In this document: positions 8,709-15,396 of the stretch, piece after piece
How positions within the stretch are numbered: position 1 is the stretch's first letter
Layout of the letters: each line of letters starts with the position of its first letter
From: CAZIGK01 sp964538615
Lineage (GTDB): Bacteria > Pseudomonadota > Alphaproteobacteria > Rickettsiales > RI-342
Direction: 5' to 3'
NCBI GenBank assembly: GCA_964538615.1
Contig: CAZIGK010000003.1
Location: 1 to 64,000, forward strand
DNA length: 64,000 nucleotides
Notes under the pieces: model-generated
What the model was told of the DNA's origin: nothing
Database searches by the model: none
Seen by the model: the letters and a program-made list of their open reading frames with translations, nothing else
Translations under genes and position numbers: made by a program

Positions 8709-8738
8709 AAAAGGGAGTGGCAATGCCATTCCCTTTTT
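8709..8738 (+). terminator. intrinsic terminator after rplU-rpmA
   Basis: AAAAGGGAGTGGCA (8709-8722) pairs with TGCCATTCCCTTTT (8724-8737) with a single G-T wobble, and the stem ends in a run of Ts. This separates rplU-rpmA from obgE and implies that obgE has its own promoter in the next 180 bases. Confidence 0.75.
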
Positions 8739-8783
8739 GCATATGGCGCGAGGCGTTGGTCAGAATGCCGCTCATGCATAACG

Positions 8784-8879
8784 GGGTTACAGGATGGGCA
8801 TGAAGGCAACATCTGCCAGCAAAAGGCTGGAGGGTATGAAGTAACCCTGGAGCCGTAGGGGATCTGCTGATTGGCAGAT
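8784..8879 (+). promoter_or_regulatory. structured leader region upstream of obgE
   Basis: An outer stem, GGGTTAC (8784-8790) with GTAACCC (8841-8847), encloses an inner hairpin, CCAGC (8816-8820) with GCTGG (8826-8830). A further hairpin, ATCTGC (8862-8867) with GCAGAT (8874-8879), follows. All pairings are perfect. Together they fill most of the space between the rpmA terminator and the obgE start at 8922. I do not recognise a named riboswitch class; this may be an RNA control element or chance pairing. Confidence 0.4.
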
Positions 8880-8921
8880 GTTCATCAACCATAATCTTCA
8901 CCCAACCACACGGGGTGTGAC

Positions 8922-10001
8922 ATGAAATTTCTGGACGAAGCGAAAATCTATATTCAAAGCGGAAGCGGGGGCAATGGCTGCTTAAGCTTCCGCCGCGAGC
9001 GCAACCTGCCGTTCGGTGGGCCGAATGGCGGCGATGGTGGCCGTGGTGGTGACGTGATTGTCACCGCGACCGACAGCCTGAATACCCTGATTGATTTTCG
9101 CTACCGTCAACATTACAAGGCGGGCAAAGGCGAACATGGCATGGGTAGCCAGATGCATGGGGCGAATGGGGAAGACTGCTATTTGACGGTTCCGATAGGT
9201 ACCCAGATTTTTGACGAAGAAACGGATGAACTGCTGGCAGACCTGACGGACAACGGACAGCAACTGGTGCTGCTGAAAGGGGGACGGGGTGGACTGGGCA
9301 ATATTCATTTCAAAACATCGGTAAACCGTGCGCCACGCATTGCCACCCCCGGTGAACCGGGTGAAGAGCGCACGATTTTGCTGCGCTTGAAACTTCTCTC
9401 CGATGCCGGGTTGGTGGGGCTGCCCAATGCGGGTAAATCCACCTTTCTCTCTGCGGTTTCCCGTGCGAGACCGAAAATAGCAGATTACCCTTTTACCACC
9501 CTGACGCCACAATTGGGGGTCGTGCATGTGGATGAAAAAGAGTTTGTGCTGGCCGATTTGCCCGGACTGATTGAAGGCGCCAGTCAGGGTGTGGGATTGG
9601 GCGATCGGTTTTTGGGGCATGTGGAACGCTGTGGTGTCTTGCTGCATTTGCTGGATGCAACGCAGGAAGACATGTTGCATGCTTATGATGTGATTATGGG
9701 TGAGCTGGAAGATTATGGCGAGGGTGTGCCGGAAAAACCGATGCTACTGGCGATGAATAAGTGCGATGCGTTGGATGCGGAGACCATTGCCGAGCGCAAA
9801 GCCGCGCTGGAGGCGCATAGCGGTCAGACGGTCTATGCCATTTCTGCCCTGCGTCATGCGGATTTGCAACCGTTGTTACGCGCGATGTTAGGCTATGTGC
9901 TGGAGCATCGGGCTGCTTTAAAGCAAGCGCGGCTTGAAGCCGATGAAACGACCACAGACACGATGGCACAAGAGGTAAGCGCATGGGATCCCCTCGCCTG
10001 A
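8922..10001 (+). CDS. obgE: Obg/CgtA GTPase
   Basis: An essential GTPase of late 50S assembly and stress signalling. The glycine-rich Obg fold occupies about 1-158. The G domain has G1 GLPNAGKST (166-174), a switch around DYPFTTLTP, G3 DLPG (212-215), G4 NKCD (279-282) and G5-like SAL. The C-terminal extension is short and acidic. The start MKFLDEAKIYI is the family one. It overlaps proB by 19 bases. Confidence 0.96.
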   Translation: MKFLDEAKIYIQSGSGGNGCLSFRRERNLPFGGPNGGDGGRGGDVIVTATDSLNTLIDFRYRQHYKAGKGEHGMGSQMHGANGEDCYLTVPIGTQIFDEETDELLADLTDNGQQLVLLKGGRGGLGNIHFKTSVNRAPRIATPGEPGEERTILLRLKLLSDAGLVGLPNAGKSTFLSAVSRARPKIADYPFTTLTPQLGVVHVDEKEFVLADLPGLIEGASQGVGLGDRFLGHVERCGVLLHLLDATQEDMLHAYDVIMGELEDYGEGVPEKPMLLAMNKCDALDAETIAERKAALEAHSGQTVYAISALRHADLQPLLRAMLGYVLEHRAALKQARLEADETTTDTMAQEVSAWDPLA

Positions 10002-11131
10002 ACACCGCAGAGCGTCTGAAGCATTGCCGCCGTATTGTGGTGAAAGTGGGGTCATCCCTGCTGGTGAATCAGGCCTATCAGCCCCGCCATGACTGGATGC
10101 GCGCCTTCGCGGAAGATGTCATACATGTTTTTCCCAGCGATACGGATGTGATTATCGTCAGTTCCGGCGCGGCGGCTATGGGGCGTGCCGCGATGTTTCG
10201 GCATCATCCGGAATTGCTGCACCAACCGATGACGTTGGAACAAAAGCAGGCTGCCGCCGCTGTTGGCCAGATTCATATGATGGTTGCCTGGCGGGAAGCG
10301 TTTGCCGCCCACGGACGGGATGTCGGGCAAATGTTGCTCACCCTGCGTGAGAGCGAAAATCGGCGCAGCTACCTGAACGCCCGCAGTACCTTGGATGAGT
10401 TGCTGGGGGCAGGCATTATTCCGGTGATTAATGAAAATGATTCACTGGCAACCCGTGCTATTCGGGTAGGGGATAATGACCGTCTTGCGGCACGAGCCGC
10501 GCAAATGGCCGGTGCGGATGCGCTGGTCTTATTTTCCGATGTGGATGGTCTCTATACAGCGAACCCCAGACAAGATCCTGCGGCCAGACTGATTCCGGAA
10601 ATTCGGGAGCTGACCCCGGCGATCATGGCACTGGCGGGTGGCAGCGGCTCGCTGGTAGGAACCGGAGGGATGCAAACCAAGCTGGAGGCCGCACAAATTG
10701 CTCTGGCCAGCGGGTGCGACATGGCCATTGTGGATGGTCGGCCGCTGCACACGTTGGCACAGTGGCACGCAGGTGCCAATTGCAGTTGGTTCATTAGTTC
10801 GCAGCCACAGCGTTCCGCACGTCAACATTGGATTTTAGGATCCTTACGCAAGGATTGCTGGGTGGTGCTGGATGCCGGAGCCGAGCAAGCGTTGCGGCAG
10901 GGAAAAAGCCTGCTGCCCGTGGGAATTCGGGAAGTGCATGGCCAGTTCCAACGGGGGGATGCAGTGACCCTGATGAATCTGGTGGGGCAGCGTTTGGGCT
11001 GTGGCCTTTCCAGCTATTCCAGCCATGAGGCAGAGCGCATTATTGGCAAAAATAATCACGATATTGCAACCATTTTGGGGTATCAGGGGCGGAACGCTTT
11101 TATTCACCGTAATGATTTGGTGCTGGATTAA
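9983..11131 (+). CDS. proB: glutamate 5-kinase with PUA domain
   Basis: Catalyses the first step of proline synthesis, phosphorylating glutamate. The 382-residue product has the amino-acid-kinase domain (RIVVKVGSSLLV near the start, INENDSLATRAIRVGDNDRL in the middle, VGTGGMQTKLEAA) and a C-terminal PUA domain (about 285-370). It begins inside the obgE 3' end (19-base overlap) and its stop overlaps the next start by one base, so all three are translationally linked. proA is not in the window. Confidence 0.94.
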   Translation: MGSPRLNTAERLKHCRRIVVKVGSSLLVNQAYQPRHDWMRAFAEDVIHVFPSDTDVIIVSSGAAAMGRAAMFRHHPELLHQPMTLEQKQAAAAVGQIHMMVAWREAFAAHGRDVGQMLLTLRESENRRSYLNARSTLDELLGAGIIPVINENDSLATRAIRVGDNDRLAARAAQMAGADALVLFSDVDGLYTANPRQDPAARLIPEIRELTPAIMALAGGSGSLVGTGGMQTKLEAAQIALASGCDMAIVDGRPLHTLAQWHAGANCSWFISSQPQRSARQHWILGSLRKDCWVVLDAGAEQALRQGKSLLPVGIREVHGQFQRGDAVTLMNLVGQRLGCGLSSYSSHEAERIIGKNNHDIATILGYQGRNAFIHRNDLVLD

Positions 11132-12162
11132 TGTATGCCTCGCTAACCCCGCAAGAGCCGGAAAAAACACCCGATTGGACACGGGAACTGCCAGCTTCCG
11201 CCATCTGGGTGCTGGATGACGGGCGCATGGGGAATACCACGCAATCTCTGGGGATTGCACAGGCCTTGAACCCACAATTTATTCGCTTGCCCATTGAGTT
11301 TACGCTTCGTGGACGTCTGCCAAACCGGCTTCAGCCTGCCAGTCTGGGCGGGGTGACGGAGGCCACGCGTGAGCATCTGCAGGCGCCATGGCCGAAGCTG
11401 GCGATTGGTGCCGGGCGCAGACTGGCACCCGTACTGCGTGCGATTAAAAAACTCAGCCATGGTGAGACCCGTATCATCCAGCTATTGGATCCGGAATGTG
11501 AGTACCGTGCGTTTGACCTGATTGTGCTGCCGGAGCATGACCGCCCAACCGAACGTCCTAACCTGCTGACCAGCATGTGTACCCCGCATCGTCTGACGGT
11601 GGAAAGCCTGAAACAGGCAGCGGATAGTGAGTGGGTTGCGCATTGGAGCATTCTGCCCCGACCACATGTGGCGTTGATTCTGGGAGGAGACACCAGGCAC
11701 GGGCCTTTCTCTGTGGCGGCGGCACAACAATTGGTCGCGCAACTAAACCAGCAGGTGACCGCCATGGGGGGGAGTGTCATGGTTTCTAGCAGCCGCCGCA
11801 CCCCGTACCGTGCCTTACAGCAGTTGCGCAATGGGCTGGTCATGCCCTACAGCGTCTATGACTGGCACCAAATGGAGGGGGAGAATAATCCCTTGCTGGC
11901 GATGCTGGCCACCGCCGATTATCTGGTATTAACAGGGGATTCTATGGCGATGATCTCGGAGGCGGCCTTCACGGGTAAGCCATTGTTCATTGCGGATGAA
12001 GGGCCACATATCGCGCCAAAGCACCGCCGATTTCATCAGGAATTGTATAAGGCTGGTATTGCCCGCCCACTGGCGCAAGGCTTACAGCCGTACCGTTATG
12101 AGATACCGCATCCGGCACAGCGCATTGCGACGCACATTCGGCAACGGTTCTTGCTGGGCTAG
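11131..12162 (+). CDS. ELM1/GtrOC1-like family protein (DUF1022)
   Basis: The 343-residue protein matches the family named after plant mitochondrial fission factor ELM1, typical of Alphaproteobacteria. Visible hallmarks are the N-terminal IWVLDDGRMGNTTQSLGIA, a central LGGDTRHGPFS nucleotide-like loop, and a C-terminal glycosyltransferase-B-like VLTGDSMAMISEAAFTGKP. By fold it may be a nucleotide-sugar-dependent transferase, but the bacterial function is unproved. Its ATG overlaps the proB stop (taatg), implying coupling. Confidence 0.85.
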   Translation: MYASLTPQEPEKTPDWTRELPASAIWVLDDGRMGNTTQSLGIAQALNPQFIRLPIEFTLRGRLPNRLQPASLGGVTEATREHLQAPWPKLAIGAGRRLAPVLRAIKKLSHGETRIIQLLDPECEYRAFDLIVLPEHDRPTERPNLLTSMCTPHRLTVESLKQAADSEWVAHWSILPRPHVALILGGDTRHGPFSVAAAQQLVAQLNQQVTAMGGSVMVSSSRRTPYRALQQLRNGLVMPYSVYDWHQMEGENNPLLAMLATADYLVLTGDSMAMISEAAFTGKPLFIADEGPHIAPKHRRFHQELYKAGIARPLAQGLQPYRYEIPHPAQRIATHIRQRFLLG

Positions 12163-12264
12163 GTGTGTGGTTCCCTGATCTTTTTCAAAGGCGTCCCATG
12201 CAAGTGATGAGGCAAAGGAACGTAAGGGGACAACGCACCTGAACGCTACCGCGATGATGGGGAC

Positions 12265-12519
12265 TTAGGCCTCCAGATAGACCCGATGCTCCACGCTGAA
12301 GCGGTTGGCGACCTGACGTAGCTCCCGTGGGGAGATATGTGCGCCTTTCAGCACCAGTACATTGCTGGGCTTCAGGTTATTCAATGCTTCCGCCAATTCC
12401 GTGACGGTACTGACTGCCACCATACCAGATGCCTGCGCCTGCTGGCGTGGCAGGCTATAGACCTGCACACACCCATGAATAGCCATCGGCTGGTGATCAT
12501 TCGTTGCTGTAAAACCCAT
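12265..12519 (-). CDS. small protein of unknown function (84 aa)
   Basis: The ATG at 12519 has an excellent ribosome-binding site (gggaggaaacc), so this is probably a real gene. I recognise no family. The sequence is hydrophilic with no membrane segment or Cys pair; the C-terminal half (VTELAEALNNLKPSNVLVLKG, then HISPRELRQVANRF) looks like a small alpha/beta fold. An upstream in-frame start at 12555 is less likely. It lies downstream of another tiny unknown gene on the same strand. Confidence 0.6.
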   Translation of the reverse strand: MGFTATNDHQPMAIHGCVQVYSLPRQQAQASGMVAVSTVTELAEALNNLKPSNVLVLKGAHISPRELRQVANRFSVEHRVYLEA

Positions 12520-12567
12520 GGTTTCCTCCCTCATTCTTCCAGTGAACCATCCCATATCATACGCCTA

Positions 12568-12798
12568 TCAGGCGGCATGCCGCCAGTCGTTCCACGTTCC
12601 GTCTGCCAACATATCCATTTCCTCTGCCGGGTTCAGTGCGGCGGCGAGTTCTGCTTCCAGCCGTTGCCATTCCACATCGCCGTTGATGCGGGCGCGTACC
12701 CATTGTACCGGACGCAGTAATTGCTGCCGGGTACGGCGTTGCGCCTGCGATGCGGTAGAAGGGGTAGAGACAAGAGATGTAGACTGAACAGAACCCAT
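12568..12798 (-). CDS. small protein of unknown function (76 aa)
   Basis: The reading frame ending WNDWRHAA has normal codon use from the ATG at 12798; the frame stays open up to 12930 but its upstream part is low-complexity Ser/Arg. The product is mainly helical (RINGDVEWQRLEAELAAAL) with no motif I can name. A competing ORF in another frame (12557-12916) is Arg/Cys-rich and looks like a shadow. Gene and start are uncertain. Confidence 0.4.
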   Translation of the reverse strand: MGSVQSTSLVSTPSTASQAQRRTRQQLLRPVQWVRARINGDVEWQRLEAELAAALNPAEEMDMLADGTWNDWRHAA

Positions 12799-12930
12799 GG
12801 CATGAAACCTCTGGCCGATTACCTCTATCGCGGTGGTTGAACCATCGGGTAGAGAGCGGCTTTCTATGTTTGGTAGAGACACTCCTCGCAGCAATGCGAA
12901 TGGAGCATGGCTGCAAGATGATCTATGCAT

Positions 12931-13247
12931 AGCATAATTTCCATGGGTTGTATAATCATTTCTGTTTGTGGATAATTGCTACTAAATATAGTGGTTACTA
13001 TTTGTTAATTTTTCTATAAGTGCCTATATTTATGGTTTCATGATGCAATGCAATGAACCATTGATGCGTTTATCCACAGGGTTGTGCACATGTGCTGACG
13101 TTCCATGGTGTGGTTCATTGAAAATCGGTGTCTACAACAGGCAATCTGAGCAGTGCTGGGTTAAAGACTCTGAGGGTTGCATCACGCAGGATATGAATTA
13201 CAAAAAGTTTAGTTGATTTTCAGAATTTTCTTTGGCCTACTGTACGA
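12931..13247. other. AT-rich gap with two perfect DnaA-box matches
   Basis: This gene-free stretch contains TGTGGATAA (12967-12975), the reverse complement of the DnaA box, and TTATCCACA (13070-13078), the E. coli R1 consensus, both exact. They face each other across about 95 bp. Between them runs a strikingly AT-rich tract (about 12975-13040), and a weaker match, TTGTGCACA, follows at 13082. The arrangement fits a DnaA-regulated region or a replication origin with an unwinding element. No parAB, gidA, hemE or dnaA is nearby to support an origin. Confidence 0.5.
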
Positions 13248-13547
13248 ATGTTCAGGCATTTGCTGCTTTCTTTTTTATTCATGTGTGTGTGTGCGTTGCT
13301 GGTAAGCGCAGGTTGGTTGTGGATGTATCAGGGGCCTTGGTATCTGGTTGTCTATGCACCCAAAGAAAATGCATTTGTCATGGCATCACATCATGCGCAA
13401 GCGATAGCCTTTGCTCAGGACAACGTAGCGGTTGTCTACATAGCGAATACGCAAAGTTTGCAAAAACTGGAGGCGCATTCGCTACTGGTGATGGATGCAA
13501 CGGGGATGGGGTTATGCTCTTCAGCAATCAGCAGCAACACGTTTTAG
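13248..13547 (+). CDS. short membrane protein preceding the chemoreceptor (99 aa), or its displaced N-terminus
   Basis: The product begins with a strong hydrophobic segment (LLLSFLFMCVCALLVSAGWL) followed by about 70 residues, probably periplasmic, with normal composition. It overlaps the next gene by 34 bases in another frame. It may be a separate small protein coupled to the chemoreceptor, or the original N-terminus of that receptor separated by a frameshift. No family recognised and no clear ribosome-binding site. Confidence 0.5.
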   Translation: MFRHLLLSFLFMCVCALLVSAGWLWMYQGPWYLVVYAPKENAFVMASHHAQAIAFAQDNVAVVYIANTQSLQKLEAHSLLVMDATGMGLCSSAISSNTF

Positions 13548-15001
13548 ATGTAGAGCAAATACAGAACAACTCTGTGTTATTTTTGAAATATTTTATTCTA
13601 TTGCATGTGCCCATTATCGCTGGTCTGGCACGGATTAGCGGGCACAACATGGCCAGTGTCACATTGGCAGCGGCAGGCATAGCCTTCATGAGTTTTGTCG
13701 CCGCCAGATTCTGTCATCGATCACTGGTTGCCAATATGTTGGCGGTTGGGCTGATGGGGCAAGTGTGCCTGATGGTGGCGGCACTTAAGGGGCATCCTTA
13801 TCAGATTGATATACATATGTACTTTTTTGAGGCATTAGGCATGATTGTCGGTCTTTTGTCATCAGGGGCAATTATCATGGCGACGTTGGCAGTAGCCTTG
13901 CATCACCTGACCCTTTTCTATCTTATTCCGCTGTATGTTTTTCCCGGAGATACCTCTTTGGTGCGGGTGATTGTGCATGCCATTATTTTATTGTGCGAGG
14001 CTACCGTATTGCTGATTGTGGTGCAATTGCTGCAAAGTGCCTTCCGTCATGCATTGGATAAACAACAAAAAGCAGAATCAGCTCTGGCAAAGGCCGAATG
14101 CGCCGAGCGGGAACGTTTGATGCTGGAAACCAAAGCAGCCAGTGAACGTCAGGCAATTCTGGATAAGATTGCCGATGAGTTTCAGGCATCTGTTTTATCC
14201 GTCATTCATGATGTACAGCAGGCGGTTCAACAAGGACTGGAGGTATTTGCACTGATGCTGTCGCAGGTGCAAAGCGCCAAACAACGTTCTCAGACAGTGA
14301 GTGTGTCTGTACGGACTGCATCGGAAAGTACCGCCAGCGTAGCAGCGGCAACAGAAGAATTGAATGCCGCAATTCGTGAAATTGCTTCACAGGCGGTGAA
14401 AGCGTCACAAAACACGGCACATGTGGCAGAAGATGCACAAAAAACCATGTCCGTTGTGCAGCGATTGAGCGAGGCCTCGGAAGCGATTACCAATATTATC
14501 TCTGTGATTCACGACATTGCTGGGAAAATTAATCTACTCTCCTTAAACGCCACCATTGAATCCGCACGAGCGGGCGAAGCCGGGAAAGGATTTGCTGTCG
14601 TCGCAGGGGAAGTCAAAACACTTGCGGCACAGACACAAAAAGCCACGACACAAATTTCTGAAAGTATCCATACGCTTGGTGCTGTTAGCACAGATGTCTC
14701 CACAAGCATACAAGCAATTGTCTCGCTCATTGAGCAGATTAACACGATTTCGTCTACCATCGCCTCTGCCGTGGAGGAGCAATCCACGGCAACGCAGGAA
14801 ATTGCGGTACTGATTCAGGATGTATCATCAGGCACGGATACCATGAGTTCCAATATTGGGGAGCTGGATGAAGACATGCTGAAAACACATCAGCAATCGG
14901 AACATTTGCAGGGATTGTTTGTTGCGTTGCGAGAAAAAGCAGAACGACTGCAAACCGATGCGATGCAATTTGTTGCATCTGTGCGGACGTTACAGCATTA
15001 G
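13514..15001 (+). CDS. multi-pass methyl-accepting chemotaxis protein
   Basis: About 495 residues from the ATG at 13514, which follows a G-rich stretch. The frame is open back to 13232, but the upstream 94 residues are Cys-rich and look untranslated. Roughly six hydrophobic segments (about 20-165) with the HxYFFEALGMI and ALHHLTLFYLIPLYVFPG landmarks resemble the alphaproteobacterial receptors that sense through the membrane domain. Then come a coiled coil and the canonical signalling tip INLLSLNATIESARAGEAGKGFAVVA. It should bind CheA/CheW; no chemotaxis cluster is adjacent. Confidence 0.88.
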   Translation: MLFSNQQQHVLDVEQIQNNSVLFLKYFILLHVPIIAGLARISGHNMASVTLAAAGIAFMSFVAARFCHRSLVANMLAVGLMGQVCLMVAALKGHPYQIDIHMYFFEALGMIVGLLSSGAIIMATLAVALHHLTLFYLIPLYVFPGDTSLVRVIVHAIILLCEATVLLIVVQLLQSAFRHALDKQQKAESALAKAECAERERLMLETKAASERQAILDKIADEFQASVLSVIHDVQQAVQQGLEVFALMLSQVQSAKQRSQTVSVSVRTASESTASVAAATEELNAAIREIASQAVKASQNTAHVAEDAQKTMSVVQRLSEASEAITNIISVIHDIAGKINLLSLNATIESARAGEAGKGFAVVAGEVKTLAAQTQKATTQISESIHTLGAVSTDVSTSIQAIVSLIEQINTISSTIASAVEEQSTATQEIAVLIQDVSSGTDTMSSNIGELDEDMLKTHQQSEHLQGLFVALREKAERLQTDAMQFVASVRTLQH

Positions 15002-15009
15002 AGTCGATG

Positions 15010-15032
15010 CGATCTGATCCAGATCGTATTTT
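15010..15032 (+). terminator. hairpin after the chemoreceptor gene
   Basis: CGATCTG (15010-15016) and CAGATCG (15020-15026) pair perfectly across ATC, followed by TATTTTC. It lies nine bases after the stop codon, where a terminator is expected; the T-tract is short and the stem only seven base pairs. Confidence 0.4.
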
Positions 15033-15298
15033 CGTTGAAAATCTGCCATTCTATGGAGTTTTCGGTGACATACGGCTACTGGCCATAGCAATGGCAATGC
15101 ACGAAACTGAAGATATCAGGAGATGGAAGCGCTGATGATGACCCGCCGCGCATTCGTTACGGCTGCTTTCTCTCGAACCTGACCGGATTGGCGAAGGCAA
15201 CGTCCACCATCAGCCCCTTTGGTGTAGCGGCAGTAGGCTGCTTAACGCAAGTCTTTTATCCGTAAAAAAACCGCACAGCGCGAAAAAGCAGCAATCGC
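15033..15298. other. intergenic region with no supported gene
   Basis: The space before ftsK shows no complete gene. A possible remnant starts at the second ATG of atgatg (near 15138): a Tat-like MTRRAFVTAAF, then after an apparent one-base shift S-N-L-T-G-L-A-K-A and so on to a stop near 15264. This could be a decayed start of a twin-arginine-exported protein, but it is too short to claim as a pseudogene. Confidence 0.3.
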
Positions 15299-15326
15299 TT
15301 GTTTACCTCTGTGCCTTATGTATAAC
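15299..15326 (+). promoter_or_regulatory. candidate promoter of ftsK
   Basis: TTGTTT (15299-15304), a 16-bp spacer and TATAAC (15321-15326, 5/6) lie 23-71 bases ahead of the possible ftsK starts. The -35 is weak (3/6). The predicted start of transcription, near 15333, would still allow the upstream GTG start at 15349. Confidence 0.4.
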
Positions 15327-15396
15327 GACAGTAAGGTTAGCGGCCACAGTGCCTTGGCCTGTTGTGTCTTTTCGTGATTCATTTTGCTGTTGTTGC

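Noticed and set aside
8670..8858. 62-residue ORF in the obgE leader
   Set aside because: Runs through the rpmA terminator and the hairpins; no ribosome-binding site or family likeness.
12557..12916. 119-residue ORF overlapping the 76-residue small gene
   Set aside because: Arg/Cys-rich with rare-codon character; the neighbouring frame gives a more natural protein.
13232..13513. 94 extra N-terminal residues of the chemoreceptor frame
   Set aside because: Cys-rich, unlike receptor N-termini; the 99-residue ORF in the other frame is more protein-like, so the start at 13514 was used.
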